64,000 nucleotides of DNA from Roseiarcus sp963823165 (lineage in GTDB: Bacteria; Pseudomonadota; Alphaproteobacteria; Rhizobiales; Beijerinckiaceae), in the NCBI GenBank assembly GCA_963823165.1, contig CAWGKV010000039.1, positions 62,001-126,000 on the forward strand, written 5' to 3'. This document shows, one piece after another, positions 17,901 to 26,039 of the stretch. The notes below the pieces were generated by a model that was not told where the DNA came from, ran no database searches, and saw only the letters and a list, made by a program, of their open reading frames with translations. The position numbers and the translations under genes are program-made. Each line of letters begins with the position of its first letter. The stretch's first letter is position 1.

Positions 17901-18105
17901 CGGCGGCCTCGTCATGTCGACGCTTCTGTCGCTCGTCTTCGTGCCGGCGGCCTTCACCGTGCTCGACGACGCGGGGCGGGTTTGCTGGCGCCTGTTCAGC
18001 CGCTTGTTCGGCCCGTCGGATGAGGAGCCCGCACCCGAACGTCCGAAGCCCGCTCCCTTGCCGCAGGCGCATCAGGCGAAGGACGCGGCCGTCCCGGCGG
18101 AGTAA
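14965..18105 (+). CDS. RND efflux pump inner-membrane subunit
   Basis: A 1046-residue RND (AcrB/MexF-like, HAE1-type) proton-driven exporter. The N-terminus RLNVSAWSIRRPIPAVLAF gives TM1. The TM4 proton-relay acids are in GILVDDAIVEIENV (two Asp). A large periplasmic loop follows each of TM1 and TM7, and the C-half has LLMGIVTKNAIMLVDF. The pump works as a trimer with the adaptor encoded at 12185. Only 63 bases separate it from the P450 stop, so adaptor, P450 and pump are probably co-transcribed. Confidence 0.95.
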   Translation: MRLNVSAWSIRRPIPAVLAFAVLTILGLVSFRTMPITRFPNIDIPIVQVLITQSGAAPAELESQVTKKVEDALASLNGVWHIVSTVTDGASSTTVQFNVGSVDIDRALNDVKDQIAKIRGDLPRTIDEPVVSRVDIEGLPIVTYAASAPGMSVEQLSWFVDDSVARDLQSINGVGEVKRFGGVDREIRVSLDPQKLLALGVTAAAVNEQVRADNVDLGGGRGELAGQEQAIRTLAGARSIVDLAALPIALPGGRKVRLDELGTVVDGAAEPRTFTRLFDQPIVAFAVTRAKGASDVTVDERVAQRLSSIQAEHPEVTFTKVDTQVDNELGNYRSTMETLVEGALLAVAVVFVFLRDLRATIVTAVALPLSVIPTFWAMDAIGFSLNLVSLLAITLVTGILVDDAIVEIENVVRHMRMGKSAWRASLEAADEIGLAVIAISLSIAAIFSPVSFMGGIAGQYFRQFGLTVAIAVLFSLMVARFVTPVIAAYFLRAPRGAEHADGPVMHGYTRLVRTSVRHRWITLLIGALVFAASLWSTRLLPSGFIPAEDVGRILLAIELPPGSRLDGTDRVTRAVSEKLRRMPEVRSALIFGGQILGGDAEPRKATIVINLTPKSERQATQKELQTKIAAMLADQPDIRYWFLKDNGERDLQLVIAGPDIHVINDTANQIASEMRSIPIIENPMSTAELERPELRIVPKRQVAADLGVSTEALSETIRVATLGDIDANLAKFDAGDRLIPIRVELDEAARSHVGLLQDLRVPTGGGGTTPLSVVADFSMSHGPAAIDRYDRSRRVTVEGDLRGDAALGDAVAAIHDLPTAKSLPPGVEIRETGDIEVMSEVFASFAAAMGAGVMMVYGLLVLLFGSFLQPITILLSLPLSIGGAIAALLLAHKAMSMPVVIGILMLMGIVTKNAIMLVDFALEEIGRGAPRLDALVEAGRKRARPIVMTTIAMAAGMFPSALGLGEGGGFRSPMAIAVIGGLVMSTLLSLVFVPAAFTVLDDAGRVCWRLFSRLFGPSDEEPAPERPKPAPLPQAHQAKDAAVPAE

Positions 18106-18139
18106 TACGCGCCGGCAATGTTGCTTTCCTCATCCTGAG

Positions 18140-18160
18140 TCGCGATGCGTAGCATCGCGA
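18140..18160. repeat. Perfect 9-bp stem, 3-nt loop hairpin
   Basis: TCGCGATGC-GTA-GCATCGCGA, 35 bases after the RND stop. It begins a composite repeat (CTCATCCTGA... with later CCTTCGAGACGCG) of the type dispersed through many Rhizobiales genomes. It lacks a T-run, so a simple intrinsic terminator is not supported. Confidence 0.7.
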
Positions 18161-18249
18161 GTTGAAGGATGCTCCGGAACGATGCGGGAGTTGGCCGCCC
18201 TCCGGATCGTCCTTCGAGACGCGTCGCGTCCCGGCGACGCTCCTTACAC

Positions 18250-18363
18250 GAAAGTTCCAGTCGTGCTCTCGTGCCCTTCGTGGGGCCTTTGCGCACTTCG
18301 TGTTTATTCTTTTCACCACGAAGGACAGGAAGATTACACGAAGGTCACAAGGCTGGAACTTTC
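18250..18363 (+). repeat. 114-bp TIR element, copy A
   Basis: The ends are GAAAGTTCCAG and CTGGAACTTTC, a perfect 11-bp terminal inverted repeat. An internal CTTCGTG/CACGAAG pair can form a second stem. A near-identical copy lies in inverted orientation at 30398-30511, with about five differences in 114 bases; similarity continues outward to about 18404 on the right. No coding capacity. The CACGAAGG-rich interior resembles a sequence type scattered through unrelated bacterial genomes. Confidence 0.85.
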
Positions 18364-18446
18364 ATGCGCAGCGAATTGGCGCAACCGGTCGCCAACTCAG
18401 GACCAGGGTGGTAGCGAGGCCCGGCCCTCCATGGACCGCACCGTGT

Positions 18447-19985
18447 TCAGGAGCTCCGCTGGCGCTGGTAACTGTCACGCATCTCCCGCTTGAGCACTTT
18501 CCCTGCAACGTTGCTGGGGAAGGCTTCCATGATGATAACGTCGCTGACCCGCTGAAACTTGGCGTCCACCCGGCCGTTGGTCCATTGCTTCAACGGTTCG
18601 GGTTCTATCGTCTCTCCAGGGTGCAGCACGACGGCCGCCACCGGTGTTTCACCCCATTTCTCGTCGCGAACTCCAAACACAGCCACTTCGGACACCGCGG
18701 GATGCTGGATCACCACTTCCTCTATGTCCCTGGGATAAACATTGACTCCGCCGGTGATGATCATGTCCTTGATCCGGTCGACCAGGAAGAGATAGCCGTC
18801 CTCGTCCACATAACCGGCGTCGCCTGTGTGCAGCCAGCCGTCAACGATGGCCTGTTCGGTCAGGTCGGGACGTTTATAGTAACCCGGCATGAGTGTGGGG
18901 CCCTTGCCGCAGATTTCGCCCACCTCGCCAGGGGCGCACTCCGTGCCGTCCGCCCGCAGGATGCGCATCTCAAAGAAGGACGATGGCGCTCCCACCGACC
19001 CCTCTTTGCGGATGGCGTCATGCTTGTCGAGCACAGTCATGAATCCTTCGGTCAGCCCGTAGAGCTCATAAAACTTGCCTGGCAGCAATTCATTCAGCCG
19101 ATGCTTGTACTCCAGCAGGAGCGGGCCGCCGACATTGTGGATCATCTCCAGGGACGCAAGCGCCTTGGGGGTGAAGGCCGGGCTGTTGAGCACCGCGACA
19201 ATCTGGGATGGCACCATGACGATATGGGTCGCCTGTTCCCGTTCGATATCCCGGATTACCCGCTCCGCGTTGAATGCCTCGTGTAGAATATACGTACCGC
19301 CAAGGTACATGCAGGGCATCAGATCCAGCATGGCGCCGTTGAAGACAATGGCGCCGGCGTGCAGGCACACGCTCTCCGGCGTCATCCGCCAGGCCGAACC
19401 GAACAGCGTGCAGTACATGGCGCGCACGTAGTGAGTATGGACGATGCCCTTGGGGGCGCCCGTGGTGCCGCTGGAGTACATGATGTTGTACACGTCCGCG
19501 TCAGTCAGGCCGGGATCCGGCGGATTCTCTTCGGCGGCCCCGGCGGTGAAGTCCTCGTAGGTGCGAAAACCCGGCAGGGCCTCCCCTCGGGAGTGAACCA
19601 GCACGACGCGGTCGGCCCGTAGCGCCGGCAGCTCGCCGCGAATCCGGTCCAGGGTTCGGGCGAACGACGCCTCGGCGAGCACGGCGATCGAATCGGAATC
19701 CCGCAGCAGGGTCGCCAGTCCCCCTTCCTGCAGCAGAGTGCTCATGGGGACAATGACGATGCCGGTTTTGGCCGCAGCCCAGTATGCGGTCATCAACTCC
19801 ACGCAGTTGGGCAGAACAGTGGCGATCTTCTCGCCCTTGGTGACGCCGTTCGCCAGCAGGGCGTTCGCCAGGCGGTTAACCGCAGCGTTAAGGTTTTGGT
19901 ATGACAGCCGCTGGTCGCCCACCACCAGCGCCAGATGATCAGGCCGGTAGCGGGCGTGACGCGGCAGCAGTGCGCCAATGTTCAT
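18447..19985 (-). CDS. AMP-dependent acyl-CoA ligase (class I adenylate-forming)
   Basis: A 512-residue ANL-superfamily ligase. The P-loop is MYSSGTTGAPKG, motif A5 is FYELYGLTEGF, the hinge region is DRIKDMIITGGVNVYPRDIE, and the C-terminal catalytic Lys is in NVAGKVLKREM. It would activate a carboxylic acid to the acyl-AMP and then the CoA thioester; chain length and identity are not evident. The ribosome site GGAGGAATAATTC before ATG 19985 is strong. Codon choice looks less GC-biased than in its neighbours, and TIR element copy A lies 83 bases past its stop, so recent acquisition is possible. Confidence 0.92.
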   Translation of the reverse strand: MNIGALLPRHARYRPDHLALVVGDQRLSYQNLNAAVNRLANALLANGVTKGEKIATVLPNCVELMTAYWAAAKTGIVIVPMSTLLQEGGLATLLRDSDSIAVLAEASFARTLDRIRGELPALRADRVVLVHSRGEALPGFRTYEDFTAGAAEENPPDPGLTDADVYNIMYSSGTTGAPKGIVHTHYVRAMYCTLFGSAWRMTPESVCLHAGAIVFNGAMLDLMPCMYLGGTYILHEAFNAERVIRDIEREQATHIVMVPSQIVAVLNSPAFTPKALASLEMIHNVGGPLLLEYKHRLNELLPGKFYELYGLTEGFMTVLDKHDAIRKEGSVGAPSSFFEMRILRADGTECAPGEVGEICGKGPTLMPGYYKRPDLTEQAIVDGWLHTGDAGYVDEDGYLFLVDRIKDMIITGGVNVYPRDIEEVVIQHPAVSEVAVFGVRDEKWGETPVAAVVLHPGETIEPEPLKQWTNGRVDAKFQRVSDVIIMEAFPSNVAGKVLKREMRDSYQRQRSS

Positions 19986-20163
19986 GAATTATTCCTCCGA
20001 CCTGCCGTCGTCGAATTTTCGAGGGTGGAGCAATCGTCCGGGCGCCGAAATCCGCTCCGGCGTCTCCGGAGCCAGAATTTCGCCCCCGCCTCGTCTCCTT
20101 CCGCCAGTCCTCCTCGCCTCCGACCCGGTCTCAAAAATGTGCGAGGCGACCGGCATGCCAGCC

Positions 20164-21573
20164 TCAGTAGATGCCGGTGAGGTTGTAGAACCCGATGACG
20201 ACGAACACCGCGGCCGTCTTCAGAACGGTGACGGCGAAGATGTCGCGATAGGAGTCCCGGTGAGTGAGGCCGGTGACCGTCAGCAGGGTAATGACGGCGC
20301 CATTGTGCGGCAGCGTATCCATGCCGCCGCTGGCCATCGAGGCGATGCGGTGGAACACCGAGAGCGGGATATGGGCCGCGTTCGCCATGTCGACGAACTC
20401 CTTCGACATCGCCGCGAGCGCGATCGACATGCCGCCCGAGGCCGAGCCGGTGATGCCGGCGAGCGATGTTACGGTCACGGCCTCCCGGACCAGCGGATTG
20501 GGAATGGCGCTGAGCGCGTCGCGGATGGCGAGAAAGCCCGGCAGCGAGGCGATGACGCCGCCGAAGCCGTACTCGGAGGCGGTGTTCATGGCGGCGAGCA
20601 GCGCGCCGCCGACCGCCGCCTTGCTGCCCTCGGCGAAGGTCTTGGAGAGCGTGCGGAAGGCGAACAGGAACACGACGAGGATGCCGGCGAGCAGCGCGCC
20701 TTCGACCGCCCAGATCGCCTTGATCGGAGCGATCGGCGTCGGGATCGCGTGGTCCATGGCGAGCTTCAGGTCGTAGCTCGTCCCATAGGCCCAGTCGATG
20801 AGGCCGGTGAACACGCCGGGAAAGCCGCCGAGAGCGATGTTGAGGCCGAAAACGACGAAAAGCGGCAGGAAGGCGATCAAGGGCGAGGCGAGATGCGTCA
20901 CGTCGATCGGCGGCGGCTCGTTTATGTGGCCTTCGCCGTAGCCTTCGCCGGCTAAGCGTGCGGCGCGCTTGCGCCATTCGAGGTAGGCGATCCCGCATAT
21001 GAAGATGAAGATCGCGCCGACGATGCCCAGCACCGGCGCGGCGCCGGTCGTCGTCTTGAAATAGGTGGTCGGAATAATGTTCTGGATCTGCGGGCTGAAC
21101 GGCAGCGAATCCATGGTGAAGGAGAAAGCGCCGAGCGCAATCGTTCCGGGGATGAGCCGCTTCGGGATGTTGCCGGCGCGGAATAGTTCGGCGGCGAAAG
21201 GATAGGCGGCGAACACCACCACGAACAGCGACACTCCGCCGTACGTCAGCACCGCGCAGACCAGGACGATCGCTACGATCGCCTGCTCTTTTCCGACGAC
21301 GCTGATGATCGTGTAAACGATCGACTTGGCGAAGCCGGAGAGCTCGATCACCTTGCCGAACACGGCGCCGAGCAGGAACACCGGAAAGTAGAGTTTGGCG
21401 AAGACGACCATCTTCTCCATGAAGAGGCTGGTGAAGGCGGCCGGCACCGCATGCGGGTCGGTGAGGAAGACGGCGCCGAGCGCGGCGATTGGGGCGAACA
21501 AAATGACGCTGAAGCCGCGATAGGCGACGAACATAAGGAAACAGAGCGCGGCCAGCGCTATGAGAAAATCCAT
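20164..21573 (-). CDS. GntP family permease
   Basis: A 469-residue membrane protein with about 12 hydrophobic segments, belonging to the gluconate:H+ symporter family. Family features include LTYGGVSLFVVVFAAYPFA, the loop SFTMDSLPFSPQIQNIIPT, and the C-terminal GITGSASGGMSIAL and MASGGMDTLPHNGAVITLL. Relatives import gluconate, 3-hydroxybutyrate or other short hydroxy acids. The neighbouring acyl-CoA ligase is on the same strand after a 178-base gap, so import of a hydroxy or short acid followed by CoA activation is plausible. GAGGAGG precedes ATG 21573. Confidence 0.92.
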   Translation of the reverse strand: MDFLIALAALCFLMFVAYRGFSVILFAPIAALGAVFLTDPHAVPAAFTSLFMEKMVVFAKLYFPVFLLGAVFGKVIELSGFAKSIVYTIISVVGKEQAIVAIVLVCAVLTYGGVSLFVVVFAAYPFAAELFRAGNIPKRLIPGTIALGAFSFTMDSLPFSPQIQNIIPTTYFKTTTGAAPVLGIVGAIFIFICGIAYLEWRKRAARLAGEGYGEGHINEPPPIDVTHLASPLIAFLPLFVVFGLNIALGGFPGVFTGLIDWAYGTSYDLKLAMDHAIPTPIAPIKAIWAVEGALLAGILVVFLFAFRTLSKTFAEGSKAAVGGALLAAMNTASEYGFGGVIASLPGFLAIRDALSAIPNPLVREAVTVTSLAGITGSASGGMSIALAAMSKEFVDMANAAHIPLSVFHRIASMASGGMDTLPHNGAVITLLTVTGLTHRDSYRDIFAVTVLKTAAVFVVIGFYNLTGIY

Positions 21574-21783
21574 GGGCCCTCCTCGAGTCCGCCCTTTATG
21601 TCTCTGGGCAGCCTGCCGTCGGGGTGAAAAGATGACAAGGAGGCCGATTGACGCACGCCGTCGCGGCTATTGTAGATCGCCGCGCTGTCAGCGCACCTAG
21701 CGTGGACCCTCGCACAATTCCGGCGCGAGCGTCATCGCGACCTTTGTTCTTAACGAAAGCTGACAGGGCGCGGCGCCGCGGGA

Positions 21784-22828
21784 TCAGCGGCCCGCAGAAG
21801 AGGACCGGTCCTCGCCGAGGGCCGCCGCTCCTGTGCGCGACGGCGCGGCCATTCTGGCGAGCGCAGCGAGGAACTTCGCAGCCGGCTCGACGACGAGGCC
21901 GATCGCGCTATGCGGATCGTGATCGAAGCCCGGAGCGCCATAGGTGAGTCGCGGCGATCGCGCGGGCGGCAGGCGCAGACTGCCCGCGAGCCAGTCCCAC
22001 AGTGCGAGGCTCGCGCCCATGTTGCAATTGTAGTGCGCCGGATCTGCGGAATGGTGCAGCTGATGGTGGGCGGGGCTCATGAAGACGCGCCCCAAAACGC
22101 CGGTGAACGGGATCCAGACCTGCGTGTGCTGCAGCTGCGCCGTCAGATAGATGTAGAGGATCATCAGCGCGTTGTCGTCGAACATGAGAAACGACGTCGC
22201 CTGCCGGCCAAGCAGCCCACGTCGTCGCGCCGCCGATGACGCCGATGAACAGCGACAGCGTGTTGGCGAGGATCAGCGAATTGAGCGGATGGACGCGGAA
22301 GTTGACCAGAGGGGTCAACACTTCCGCCGAATGGTGGGTCTTGTGCAATTCCCACAGCGCCGGAATTTTGTGCTTGAGCGTGTGGTCGACGAAGAAGCCG
22401 AGGTCGTAGGCGAGGAAGAGCGCCAGCGTGCGCAGGGCGTCGAGCGTGACGGCCGGCGCCCGTGGCGTGCGCTCGCCGAAATGGGTCACGAGAAAGCTCG
22501 TGACGCCCTCGCCGATCCACGATGTCGACACGACGGCTGAGCCGAGGATAGCGCCGAAAGTCGCGACGCTCGCGACGCAATAGACGACGTCGGCGCGCGT
22601 CGAGCGATGGAGCAGCACCCGCGGCGAGAAGACGGCGCGAATGAGCGCGGCCATCCTAAGGCGCCGTCCCGAAAGCCTCCGCCGAAGGGCGAGCCAGCCG
22701 AGAGCCAGGATGAGCGCGGTCCCGAGCGACCAGATCGAGCAGATCGAGGAGGGCGTCAGGAAAGTCGCCGCAACCGGCCGCAAGGGGGAGAGGATCGTCG
22801 CAATGAGCGTCATCGGCGTTGCCCGCAT
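21784..22828 (-). pseudogene. Sterol desaturase/fatty acid hydroxylase family, frameshifted
   Basis: The first part (22828 down to about 22190) has several membrane segments and the first two diiron His motifs, DHTLKHKIPALWELHKTHHS. The remainder is in another frame, from MFDDNALMILYIYL through SPAHHQLHHSADPAHYNCNM, which supplies the third His cluster, and ends at 21784. Neither frame alone is a complete enzyme. A single-base change between about 22185 and 22225 would join them. Intact homologues hydroxylate or desaturate lipids in the membrane using diiron and O2. The conserved His ligands on both sides suggest a very recent lesion or a base-calling error. Confidence 0.82.
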
Positions 22829-22976
22829 CAGCGCGCCGATCCTCCGCCCGACGCTTTAATGAATCGTAGGGCGCCGTTGGGGCAATGATCGATTTCTCCG
22901 CCGCAGCAACTCCCGAGGCGGCGCCCTGATTAGGTGAAGCCGCATCGGGCCCATCGGCCGCCGCCTCTCCCGATCG

Positions 22977-23954
22977 TCATCGGTATCTGTCGGCGGAGCT
23001 CAGGTACTTCACGTAGCGCGCGACGCCCTCTTCGACCGGCGCGAAGGGCGCCTTATAGCCCGCCGCGCGCAGGTTGTTCATCGCGGCGCGAGAGAAGTAT
23101 TGGTAACGCTCGCGCAGCAACTCGGGCATCGGCACGTAGCGGATATGGGATTTCCGCCCGACTGCCTTGAACAGCGCCTCGACCAGCGTCCGAAACGACG
23201 TCGCTTCGCCCGTGCCGACGTTGAAGACGCCGTGCGCGGGCCCATTGTCGAGAAGCCAGACAGTCGCCTCGACAGCGTCGTCGACGTAGATGAAATCCCG
23301 CACCTGCTCGCCGTCGGCGTAGCCCTCGCGATGGCTCTTGAACAGGTCCACGGTCTCTCCCGCGGCCGCGCGGGCATAGTTCTTGCCGACCACGCTGCTC
23401 ATTTCCCCCTTGTGATATTCGTTCTGGCCGTAGACGTTGAAATACTTGACGCCGATGCACCTCGGAGGCAGCGGAAGGTTCCTTTCACGCCGCTCGGCGA
23501 CGACTTTATCGATCAGATGCTTGCTCCAGCCGTAAAGATTGAGGGGGCGGAGCTCCTTCAGCGCGGCGAGCGATCCGTCGTCCTCGAAACCGGCCTGGCC
23601 GTCGCCATAAGTCGCCGCGCTCGAGGCGTACACCAGCTTGACGTCGCGGCGAGCGCAGTAATCGATGAGATCGACCGTGGCCCGGAAGTTGGTGCGCATC
23701 AATTCGTCGCCATCGGTCGCCGTCGTCGACGTATGGGCCCCCAGATGCAGGATCGCTTCCGGCCGATCCTGCTCGAGGCGCGCGATCAACTCACCGGGAT
23801 GGAGGAACTCGCGGAAGGTCCGCTTGCGCAGGTTCTGCCAGCGCAGATCATCGCCGAGCCGATCGCAGACGACAATGTCGTCGCGTCCCTGTTCGTTGAG
23901 CGCTGCGATTACGTTCGAGCCAATGAAACCTGCGCCCCCTGTTACGACGATCAT
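22977..23954 (-). CDS. hldD: ADP-L-glycero-D-manno-heptose 6-epimerase
   Basis: A 325-residue extended SDR. The Rossmann motif is VVTGGAGFIGSNV at the N-terminus. HldD-specific elements include CDRLGDDLRWQNLRKR, YASSAATYGDGQAGFED, the catalytic YGWSKHLIDK, and VKYFNVYGQNEYHKGEMSSV. It produces the L,D-heptose nucleotide used for the inner core of lipopolysaccharide. GAGGGAGACAGA precedes ATG 23954. No other heptose genes are adjacent. Confidence 0.96.
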   Translation of the reverse strand: MIVVTGGAGFIGSNVIAALNEQGRDDIVVCDRLGDDLRWQNLRKRTFREFLHPGELIARLEQDRPEAILHLGAHTSTTATDGDELMRTNFRATVDLIDYCARRDVKLVYASSAATYGDGQAGFEDDGSLAALKELRPLNLYGWSKHLIDKVVAERRERNLPLPPRCIGVKYFNVYGQNEYHKGEMSSVVGKNYARAAAGETVDLFKSHREGYADGEQVRDFIYVDDAVEATVWLLDNGPAHGVFNVGTGEATSFRTLVEALFKAVGRKSHIRYVPMPELLRERYQYFSRAAMNNLRAAGYKAPFAPVEEGVARYVKYLSSADRYR

Positions 23955-24161
23955 TCTGTCTCCCTCTCGGAAGGCGGCGATTAGCCGTGGGATTGCGGTG
24001 GGTCAAGTCGCGGCCGGACCTGACGTTCAGAACGAATTCGAACGAGGGTCGCGCAAAATGCTTTAAACAAGACATCTCAAATGAGGTCGAGGAGGTTGTC
24101 TTGCGACTTCGGTGCGCGAGGTAACCTCGCGCATGGGAAACGTCAGAAAAAAGGAGGACCA

Positions 24162-24713
24162 ATGCCACGACTGCGATCGCTGCCGGAGCAGCCCGTAATG
24201 CGGGATCTCTACCGCGCCTACCCGGACACTTGCAGGCCTCTCGGAGTGCTGACGGAGGCGACGATGCGCGGACCCTCGCCTTTCACTCAGGGTCAGCGCG
24301 AGTTGATCGCCGCCTTTGTTTCGGGGCTCAATGCTTGCGCCTACTGTCACGGTACGCACCTCGGCGTGGCCGAAGCCTGTGGCGTCGCGCCGCCTTTGAT
24401 CACAGCGTTGCTCGCCGACATCGAGACAGCGCCAGTTGAGCCGAGAATGAAGCCAATTCTGCGTTACGCTCGGAAACTCACACTGAGCCCCGCGCGCATG
24501 ACCGAAGCCGACGCCGCTTCGCTCTACGACGTCGGCTGGGGTGACGACGCTCTCTATTCGACGGTGCTGGTGACGGCGCTTTTCAATTTCTACAACCGCC
24601 TTGTCGACGGCGTAGGGCTCGAGCTGCCGGAGGGCTACATACCAGAGGCTGCGAAGCGATTGTCGACCAAGGGCTACGATGTCTTCGCCCAGATGACGCA
24701 GACGCAGGTCTGA
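24162..24713 (+). CDS. Peroxidase-related AhpD-like protein
   Basis: A 183-residue alpha-helical protein of the carboxymuconolactone decarboxylase/AhpD superfamily, peroxidase-related subgroup. The CxxC-His active site is in LNACAYCHGTHLGVAE. FNFYNRLVDGVGLELPEGY near the C-terminus is typical of this subgroup. AAGGAGG at 24151-24157 fixes the start at 24162; the upstream in-frame extension to 24081 is rejected. A thiol-based peroxidase or alkylhydroperoxidase role is likely but unproven. Confidence 0.9.
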   Translation: MPRLRSLPEQPVMRDLYRAYPDTCRPLGVLTEATMRGPSPFTQGQRELIAAFVSGLNACAYCHGTHLGVAEACGVAPPLITALLADIETAPVEPRMKPILRYARKLTLSPARMTEADAASLYDVGWGDDALYSTVLVTALFNFYNRLVDGVGLELPEGYIPEAAKRLSTKGYDVFAQMTQTQV

Positions 24714-24738
24714 CAGGTCCAGTCGAAAGGGAGGCGTG

Positions 24739-24855
24739 ATGAGCGCGACAGCGTTCGATTTGGACTTGACAGCTTTCGCAGGGTTGGAGCCTTTCGGCGT
24801 GAAACCGCAGCCGGATCGATCCGAGGCAAAAAACGGGCGCCGCCATGAGCGATAG
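24739..24855 (+). CDS. Putative 38-residue small protein
   Basis: Begins MSATAFDLDLTAFAGLEPFG and ends with a basic tail (KNGRRHER). AAAGGGAGG five bases before the ATG is a strong ribosome site. The stop overlaps the start of the DUF1674 gene by 11 bases, so it could be a coupling leader or a genuine small protein. I recognise no family. Confidence 0.4.
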   Translation: MSATAFDLDLTAFAGLEPFGVKPQPDRSEAKNGRRHER

Positions 24856-25069
24856 CGACAGCCGCGCGACGCAGTCTGGAAGGGGCGCTGCTCCTCGCGG
24901 TCGCGACGGAGGCAGGCTTTCGCCGGCAGCCAGGCGCGCGCTCGCCGAGGCCGAGGCGCGCCGCGCGCCGCCCGAGCCGGAGCGACCAACAGAGCTTAAC
25001 GGCCGAGGAGGACCCGATCCGGTCCGTTACGGCGACTGGGAAGTCAAGGGCCTCGCCAGCGACTTTTGA
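24845..25069 (+). CDS. DUF1674/SDHAF4 family succinate dehydrogenase assembly factor
   Basis: A 74-residue protein whose C-terminus GGPDPVRYGDWEVKGLASDF is the diagnostic signature of DUF1674, homologous to eukaryotic SDHAF4/Sdh8. In eukaryotes the factor binds flavinylated SdhA and protects it before complex II assembly. The N-terminal 40 residues are low-complexity and Arg/Ala-rich, as usual for the family. No sdh genes lie in this window. Translation may be coupled to the upstream small frame. Confidence 0.88.
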   Translation: MSDSDSRATQSGRGAAPRGRDGGRLSPAARRALAEAEARRAPPEPERPTELNGRGGPDPVRYGDWEVKGLASDF

Positions 25070-25166
25070 GCTGAAGTCGGTGGATGGATGGCGGTCGGAT
25101 TCGGCGCGCATGAGTTCGGCGCGGCCGTAATCGCTCGCCGTTGGCTCACGCCGAGTGAAGCTTCGT

Positions 25167-25415
25167 TCAGAACCCGAAGAACTCGCGCCGCACGGCGTCC
25201 TCGTAAAGGCGCTTCCTGTAATCGACCTCCTTGTGCAGCTTGTGCTCGCGGAAATGCGCCGCTTCCCATTTGTCGAGCTCGAGGACCGAATGGTCGGCGC
25301 CGGAGGCAAGCGTCTCTTCCTCGCGAATGGCCGCCACCCATGCGTCGACCGCCTCCCTGTAGGCCGCCTGCAATTCGTCCAGTTCCTGCTGAAGATCCGC
25401 TGGAATATCGGCCAT
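25167..25415 (-). CDS. Conserved small hypothetical protein
   Basis: An 82-residue, strongly helical and acidic protein (MADIPADLQQELDELQAAYR, then REAVDAWVAAIREEETLA). It resembles unnamed short proteins common in Bradyrhizobium-type genomes, with an N-terminal helix followed by a KWEAAHF element. GGGGGAACCC precedes ATG 25415. No signal peptide or membrane segment. Function unknown; helical heptads suggest coiled-coil or partner binding. Confidence 0.7.
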   Translation of the reverse strand: MADIPADLQQELDELQAAYREAVDAWVAAIREEETLASGADHSVLELDKWEAAHFREHKLHKEVDYRKRLYEDAVRREFFGF

Positions 25416-25604
25416 GGGTTCCCCCTGTTCCTCGATCGATTACCCTTGCACTATGAAGAATAGACGACACTGAACCCGGCGCGGAACAGGACCGCGTCCA
25501 GTCGCCCTCAGCCATCGCGGCCGGCGTGTGGGCAACCACGGCGACGTTCAGCGCCGAGCGAGACGCCGTCATAGTCGCCCCCGCTCGCAAGATCGGCGTC
25601 TCGG

Positions 25605-26012
25605 TCAGGCGAGGTCCACCGCGAAACGCTTGAGATCGGCGAGCGCGCAGTAGTCGAGGGCGCCTTCGTGGGTAGCTCGCACGACCACGCGCGGCGCGTG
25701 GCCCGCCTCCAGCGCTTCCTGCCAGCGGGGCGCGCAAAGGCACCAGCGGTCGCCCGGCGTCAGGCCCGGGAATCCGTATTGCGGCATCGGCGTCGAAAGA
25801 TCATTGCCGCGGGACTTGGAAAACTCGAGAAACGCGGCAGTCATGACGGCGCAGACCGTGTGGCTGCCGATGTCTTCCGGACCGGTATTGCAGCAGCCGT
25901 CTCGAAAGAACCCCGTCACGGGCTTCGTCGAGCAGTCTTCCAGCCGCTCGCCGAGGACATTCCGGGGCGCATTCGGCCGACCCCCTCCATTCCCGCTGTC
26001 ATCCCTCAGCAT
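25605..26012 (-). CDS. DUF2237 family protein
   Basis: A 135-residue protein matching DUF2237 over most of its length: NVLGERLEDCSTKPVTGFFR, DGCCNTGPEDIGSHTVCAVM, then FLEFSKSRGNDLSTPMPQYG and GDRWCLCAPRWQEALEAG. The conserved Cys pairs (GCC, CLC) suggest metal or redox chemistry, but no function is established. AGGAG lies six bases before ATG 26012. It ends the gene group downstream of nadE on the same strand. Confidence 0.9.
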   Translation of the reverse strand: MLRDDSGNGGGRPNAPRNVLGERLEDCSTKPVTGFFRDGCCNTGPEDIGSHTVCAVMTAAFLEFSKSRGNDLSTPMPQYGFPGLTPGDRWCLCAPRWQEALEAGHAPRVVVRATHEGALDYCALADLKRFAVDLA

Positions 26013-26039
26013 TGCCGACTCCTGGATCGATAGCCGCGC

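Noticed and set aside
18020..18493. Plus-strand frame with FHHEGQEDYTKVTRLELS
   Set aside because: It is the translation of the TIR repeat element; the same peptide appears from the inverted copy, so it is not a protein-coding gene.
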